Assembly (NCBI GenBank): GCA_002436765.1
Contig: DJNI01000031.1
Location: forward strand, 1-9,234
Origin: Clostridiales bacterium UBA6468
GTDB taxonomy: Bacteria; Bacillota; Clostridia; Oscillospirales; Oscillospiraceae
Reading direction: 5' to 3'
Length of the DNA: 9,234 bases
The translations under genes and the position numbers were made by a program. Below are positions 6,662-9,234 of this stretch, piece by piece (position 1 is the first letter of the stretch; each line of letters starts with the position of its first letter). Under the pieces are notes generated by a model. That model was not told the origin of the DNA and made no database searches. It saw only the letters and a program-made list of their open reading frames with translations.

Positions 6662-8026
6662 TTATTCTGCGATTCTCCGCGCCACGGCGACGCCGCTGGC
6701 GGAAGCGTGGGACAGGGAATGGGTGATGCCGCTGCCGTCACCGATGACGTACAGCCCCGGATACCGGGTCTGCAAATGTTCGTCCACGGCCACTTCCATA
6801 TTGTAGAACTTGACCTCCACGCCGTAGAGCAGAGTATCGTCGTTGACGGTGCCGGGGGCGACCTTATCCAGGGCGTAGAGCATCTCGATGATGCCGTCCA
6901 GGATCCGCTTGGGCAGCACCAGACTTAAGTCGCCGGGTGTCGCGTCCAGGGTGGGGGTGACGAAGGACTCCGCAATGCGCTTTGGGGTAGACCGCTGACC
7001 CCGGATCAGATCGCCGAAGCGCTGGACGATGACGCCGCCGCCCAGCATGTTGCTGAGGCGGGCAATGGACTCGCCGTAGCCGTTGGAATCCTTGAAGGGC
7101 TCGGAAAAATGCTTTGCAACCAAAAGGGCAAAATTGGTGTTGGAGGTCTGGCGGGCGGGGTCTTCGTAGCTGTGGCCGTTGACGGTGATGATGCCGTTGG
7201 TATTTTCGTTGACCACCGCGCCCCTGGGGTTCATGCAGAAGGTGCGGACGAGGTCGCCGTACTTTTCGGTGCGGTAGACGATCTTGCTTTCATACAGCTC
7301 GTCGGTGAGGTGGGAGAAGATTTCCGCGGGAAGCTCCACCCGGACGCCGATATCCACCCGGTTGGACTTGGTGGGGATGGCCATGTCGCGGCAGACGGAC
7401 TCCATCCACTTGCTGCCGCTGCGCCCAACGGAGATCACGCACTGGCTGCACGAAAAGCTCCCGGCCTTGCAGGCGATCCGATACCCGCCATCGACAGCGG
7501 CCACGGACTCCACCGGCGTGTCAAAATAAAACGTGACCTTGTCCTTCAGGTGGGCGTAGAGATTTTCCAGCACCACATAGTTGATGTCGGTGCCGAGATG
7601 ACGCACGGAGGCGTCCAGCAGATGCAGGTCGTTCTGCATACACAGCTTTTTGAATTTGGTACCGGCGGTGGAATAGAGCTTGGTGCCCTCGCCGCCGTAG
7701 GCCATGTTGATCTGGTCGACGTAGCGCATCAGCTCCAGCGCCCTGGCCTTGCCGAGATATTCGTAAAGCGTGCCGCCAAAATCGTTGGTAATGTTGTATT
7801 TTCCGTCGGAGAAAGCGCCCGCGCCGCCGAATCCGCTCATGATAGAGCAGCTTTTGCAGGCAATGCAGGACTTGACCTTGACGCCGTCAATGGGACATCT
7901 GCGTTTTTTCAGCGGGTGTCCGGCCTCAAAGACGGCGACCTTCAGCTCCGGGCGCAGCCGGGTCAGCTCATAAGCGGTAAAGATACCGCCGGGCCCCGCG
8001 CCGACAATGATCACATCGTAATTCAT
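6662..8026 (-). CDS. Uncharacterised FAD-dependent oxidoreductase (COG2509-like) with N-terminal cysteine motif
   Basis: This 454-residue flavoprotein opens with an FAD-binding Rossmann motif (MNYDVIIVGAGPGG, glycines at 9-14) with acidic Glu35 closing the second strand. It then carries a cysteine motif, Cys44-x9-Cys54-x2-Cys57-x2-Cys60, leading into GFGGAGAFSDGK (65-76), which I recognise as the signature of the FAD-dependent dehydrogenases grouped as COG2509. A second FAD segment is VISVGRSGS (197-205), and the C-terminus has VIGDGSGITHSLSHASASG (427-445), contacting the cofactor. A further pair, Cys193-x2-Cys196, is present. The substrate is unknown. I chose the ATG at 8026 because GAGGT sits just before it and the protein then starts at the Rossmann strand. 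The ATG at 8044 has no well-placed ribosome site. It is the first gene of a unit with dat. Confidence 0.85.
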   Translation of the reverse strand: MNYDVIIVGAGPGGIFTAYELTRLRPELKVAVFEAGHPLKKRRCPIDGVKVKSCIACKSCSIMSGFGGAGAFSDGKYNITNDFGGTLYEYLGKARALELMRYVDQINMAYGGEGTKLYSTAGTKFKKLCMQNDLHLLDASVRHLGTDINYVVLENLYAHLKDKVTFYFDTPVESVAAVDGGYRIACKAGSFSCSQCVISVGRSGSKWMESVCRDMAIPTKSNRVDIGVRVELPAEIFSHLTDELYESKIVYRTEKYGDLVRTFCMNPRGAVVNENTNGIITVNGHSYEDPARQTSNTNFALLVAKHFSEPFKDSNGYGESIARLSNMLGGGVIVQRFGDLIRGQRSTPKRIAESFVTPTLDATPGDLSLVLPKRILDGIIEMLYALDKVAPGTVNDDTLLYGVEVKFYNMEVAVDEHLQTRYPGLYVIGDGSGITHSLSHASASGVAVARRIAE

Positions 8027-8101
8027 GACTACCTCACAACGCATAATTTTGCAGTCAACCTCTTAAGGCGGTTGGCAGAGACGCTCAACCATGTTATGAG
8101 C

Positions 8102-8120
8102 TTATACCGCTTCAGTATAA
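8102..8120. promoter_or_regulatory. Operator-like inverted repeat over the -10 and start of the flavoenzyme promoter
   Basis: TTATAC (8102-8107) and GTATAA (8115-8120) form an exact inverted repeat with a 7-base spacer. One arm covers most of the -10 element of the minus-strand promoter and the other lies on the predicted transcription start. This is a classic place for a dimeric repressor. The arms also create a TATAAC hexamer on the plus strand (8116-8121), so a weak divergent start is possible. Confidence 0.4.
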
Positions 8121-8142
8121 CACAACGAAAGCGGGATTGCAA
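8114..8142 (-). promoter_or_regulatory. Candidate sigma-A promoter of the flavoenzyme-dat unit
   Basis: On the minus strand, TTGCAA (8142-8137) and TATACT (8119-8114, five of six to TATAAT) are separated by 17 bases. The predicted start near 8107 gives a leader of about 80 bases to the ATG at 8026. A 9-bp inverted repeat (aggcggttg at 8066-8074, caaccgcct at 8140-8148) spans the region, with one arm overlapping the -35. Confidence 0.6.
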
Positions 8143-8148
8143 CCGCCT

Positions 8149-8428
8149 CTGAATAAATCGTCTTCAGCCGGGCGGCGGGCCTTTTGCCCCATCCGTGCAG
8201 CTCTGAAAGCGGGAAATACATACAGCATTCCTCCGCTTCCGGAATCTTCGGCTGAGTAAAAATCTTCTGCCGCCAGCGCTTGCCGATTTAATCAGATACA
8301 CCCTAGGGTGCCTCTGTGTAGAGGCACCGATTTTTCTGTCTGATTTTACTTTTATTTTACGCAGTTCGGGTCGCACAATTTACATTTCGTCTTTAAACTG
8401 ACTCACGAATGCAGAAAAGAGGACTACT
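8149..8428 (+). other. Gene-free leader region before the ABC ATPase; possible structured RNA
   Basis: No credible gene lies between the flavoenzyme promoter and the ATPase start. On the plus strand, tcagccg (8164-8170) can pair with cggctga (8249-8255), enclosing a smaller stem (aagcgg 8207-8212 with ccgctt 8233-8238). The adjacent ggcggc (8171-8176) could pair with gccgcc (8269-8274) as a pseudoknot. A terminator follows at 8307. I see no FMN, TPP, cobalamin or T-box consensus. The 92 bases after the terminator are T-rich, with no promoter I trust. A structured leader is a hypothesis only. Confidence 0.3.
8307..8336 (+). terminator. Rho-independent terminator facing the ABC ATPase gene
   Basis: A perfect 8-bp stem pairs ggtgcctc (8307-8314) with gaggcacc (8321-8328) around the loop tgtgta. 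It is followed by GATTTTTCTG on the plus strand, while the minus-strand side has no T-run. There is no plus-strand gene upstream in the window. An outer repeat (aatcaga 8290-8296, tctgatt 8339-8345) flanks it, and the 12-base palindrome cacccta/gggtg (8299-8310) overlaps the left arm. It is either an attenuator in the leader of the ATPase gene or the end of a short RNA. Confidence 0.75.
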
Positions 8429-9234
8429 ATGGAAATTCGGTTGGAACAGATTTCAAAAAGCTTTGATAAGAGGCAGGTCATTCAACCTACAACACTGACG
8501 ATTGAGGACGGCAGCTTTACGACGCTGCTGGGGCCTTCCGGCTGCGGCAAGACGACGCTGCTGCGGATGATCGCCGGGCTGGAAACGCCGGACGACGGCG
8601 AGATCTGGCTGAATGATACCTGCGTTTTCTCCAAGTCGCGCAAGATCAACCTGCCGCCGGAGAAGCGGAACCTCGGCTTTGTATTTCAGGATTTCGCCCT
8701 CTGGCCCCACATGACGGTATTTGAGAACGTCGCGTTTGGACTGCGGGCGAGAAGGGATACGGAGAATTTGCAGAGCAGGGTTCGCGACGCGCTGCGTACC
8801 GTGCATCTGGAGGACTTTGAGAAGCGGTATCCTCACCAGCTTTCCGGTGGCCAGCAGCAGCGCGTGGCGTTTGCCCGTGCCATTGCCGTTCAGCCGGGGT
8901 GCATTTTGTTTGACGAACCGCTATCCGCTCTGGACGCTCTGCTGCGGGAGGAAATGCGGCATGAATTGACAGAGCTGACCTCCGCTCTCGGCATTACCTC
9001 TGTTTTCGTGACCCACGACCAGACGGAGGCCATGAGTATGAGCGACCGCATCGCCGTTCTGAATGACGGCTATGTGGAGCAGTACGCCGCGCCGGAAACC
9101 GTCTATCATGCTCCTGCCAGCGAGTTTGTGGCTCGCTTTGTGGGAAAATCCAACTGGCTCAGCGAAACGGAGATGTTCCGCCCGGAAGCCGCCGCCCTAA
9201 CACCGATACAAGGTGCGCTGCACTTTGAGCTTCC
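8429..9234 (+). CDS. ABC importer ATP-binding protein, Fe3+/polyamine/anion type (C-terminus outside window)
   Basis: This is a cytoplasmic ATPase of a substrate-binding-protein-dependent importer, cut by the right edge after 268 codons. All motifs are intact: Walker A GPSGCGKTT at 35-43, Q-loop Gln87 (FVFQD), signature LSGGQQQR at 138-145, Walker B CILFDEP at 158-164, D-loop SALD at 166-169 and switch His196 (VTHDQTEAMSMSDR). The stretch LWPHMTVFENVAFGL (91-105) and the end of the ATPase domain (FVARFVGKSNWL) resemble iron(III) FbpC/AfuC-type ATPases more than sugar MalK types. From about residue 249, FRPE probably opens the regulatory TOBE domain. Polyamine, phosphonate, thiamine or sulfate-type substrates cannot be excluded without the partner genes. 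The ATG at 8429 follows AGAGGA by 5 bases. A terminator hairpin lies 92 bases upstream. Confidence 0.9.
   Translation, partial: MEIRLEQISKSFDKRQVIQPTTLTIEDGSFTTLLGPSGCGKTTLLRMIAGLETPDDGEIWLNDTCVFSKSRKINLPPEKRNLGFVFQDFALWPHMTVFENVAFGLRARRDTENLQSRVRDALRTVHLEDFEKRYPHQLSGGQQQRVAFARAIAVQPGCILFDEPLSALDALLREEMRHELTELTSALGITSVFVTHDQTEAMSMSDRIAVLNDGYVEQYAAPETVYHAPASEFVARFVGKSNWLSETEMFRPEAAALTPIQGALHFEL

Noticed and set aside
8027..8044. Start of the flavoenzyme at 8044
   Set aside because: No ribosome site at a usable distance; the ATG at 8026 has GAGGT just upstream and puts the Rossmann strand at the N-terminus.
7109..8152. Long plus-strand open frame opposite the flavoenzyme (also 5870-6928 opposite the aminotransferase, and 799-1587 opposite oppD/oppC)
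   Set aside because: Same codon-bias mirror effect; no domain, and the opposite strand holds well-conserved enzymes.
8150..8345. T-box, FMN, TPP or cobalamin riboswitch before the ABC ATPase
   Set aside because: I looked for the usual consensus cores (for example the T-box AGGGTGG element) and found none; only generic structure plus a terminator.
8164..8376. Minus-strand frame of 70 codons in the divergent intergenic region
   Set aside because: It starts with GTG without a ribosome site, runs through the terminator hairpin and is rich in Arg/Lys without any motif.
8337..8428. Fur box or clear sigma-A promoter directly before the ATPase
   Set aside because: The T-rich stretch has no GATAATGATAATCATTATC-like repeat and no -35/-10 pair of acceptable quality.

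Overview
The window looks like chromosomal DNA of a GC-rich, Gram-positive anaerobe of the class Clostridia, most likely an Oscillospiraceae-type gut bacterium. This rests on strong AGGAGG-type ribosome binding sites, a lipoprotein signal ending Leu-Ala-Ala-Cys, GC-rich codon use with an AT-rich promoter island, and a peptide transporter closest in layout to Firmicutes Opp/Ami systems. The taxonomic call is inference from style.

Region 1 (1-5600, minus strand) is an oligopeptide ABC transporter operon read right to left: a candidate promoter at 5571-5599, a structured leader of about 220 nt, oppA (lipoprotein substrate binder), an intergenic zone with three tandem stem-loops, then oppB, oppC, oppD and the first 43 codons of oppF, which runs off the left edge. 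Junctions within oppBCDF are tight: oppB/oppC share one base, oppC/oppD are 12 bases apart and oppD/oppF overlap by 8. OppA captures peptides outside the membrane, OppB and OppC form the channel, and OppD and OppF hydrolyse ATP.

Region 2 (5700-8142, minus strand) is a separate two-gene unit: a sigma-A-like promoter (8114-8142), an uncharacterised FAD-dependent oxidoreductase with an N-terminal cysteine motif, a PLP fold-type IV aminotransferase best matched to D-amino-acid transaminase, and a hairpin terminator (5714-5739). It points the same way as the opp operon and lies directly upstream of it. A link between peptide import and D-amino-acid metabolism is possible but not shown.

Region 3 (8143-9234, plus strand) is a divergent intergenic stretch with a good rho-independent terminator facing right and no plus-strand gene before it. 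It is followed by the start of another ABC importer ATPase, of the Fe3+/polyamine/anion type, which runs off the right edge. The terminator lies 92 bases before the ATPase start, so it may be an attenuator in that gene's leader.

I see no rRNA, tRNA, CRISPR array, transposase or phage gene. Most of the window is ordinary transport and metabolism. The points worth a second look are the cysteine-rich flavoenzyme beside the D-amino-acid transaminase, the orphan terminator/leader, the stem-loop cluster between oppA and oppB, and the OppD C-terminal domain without its usual cluster cysteines.
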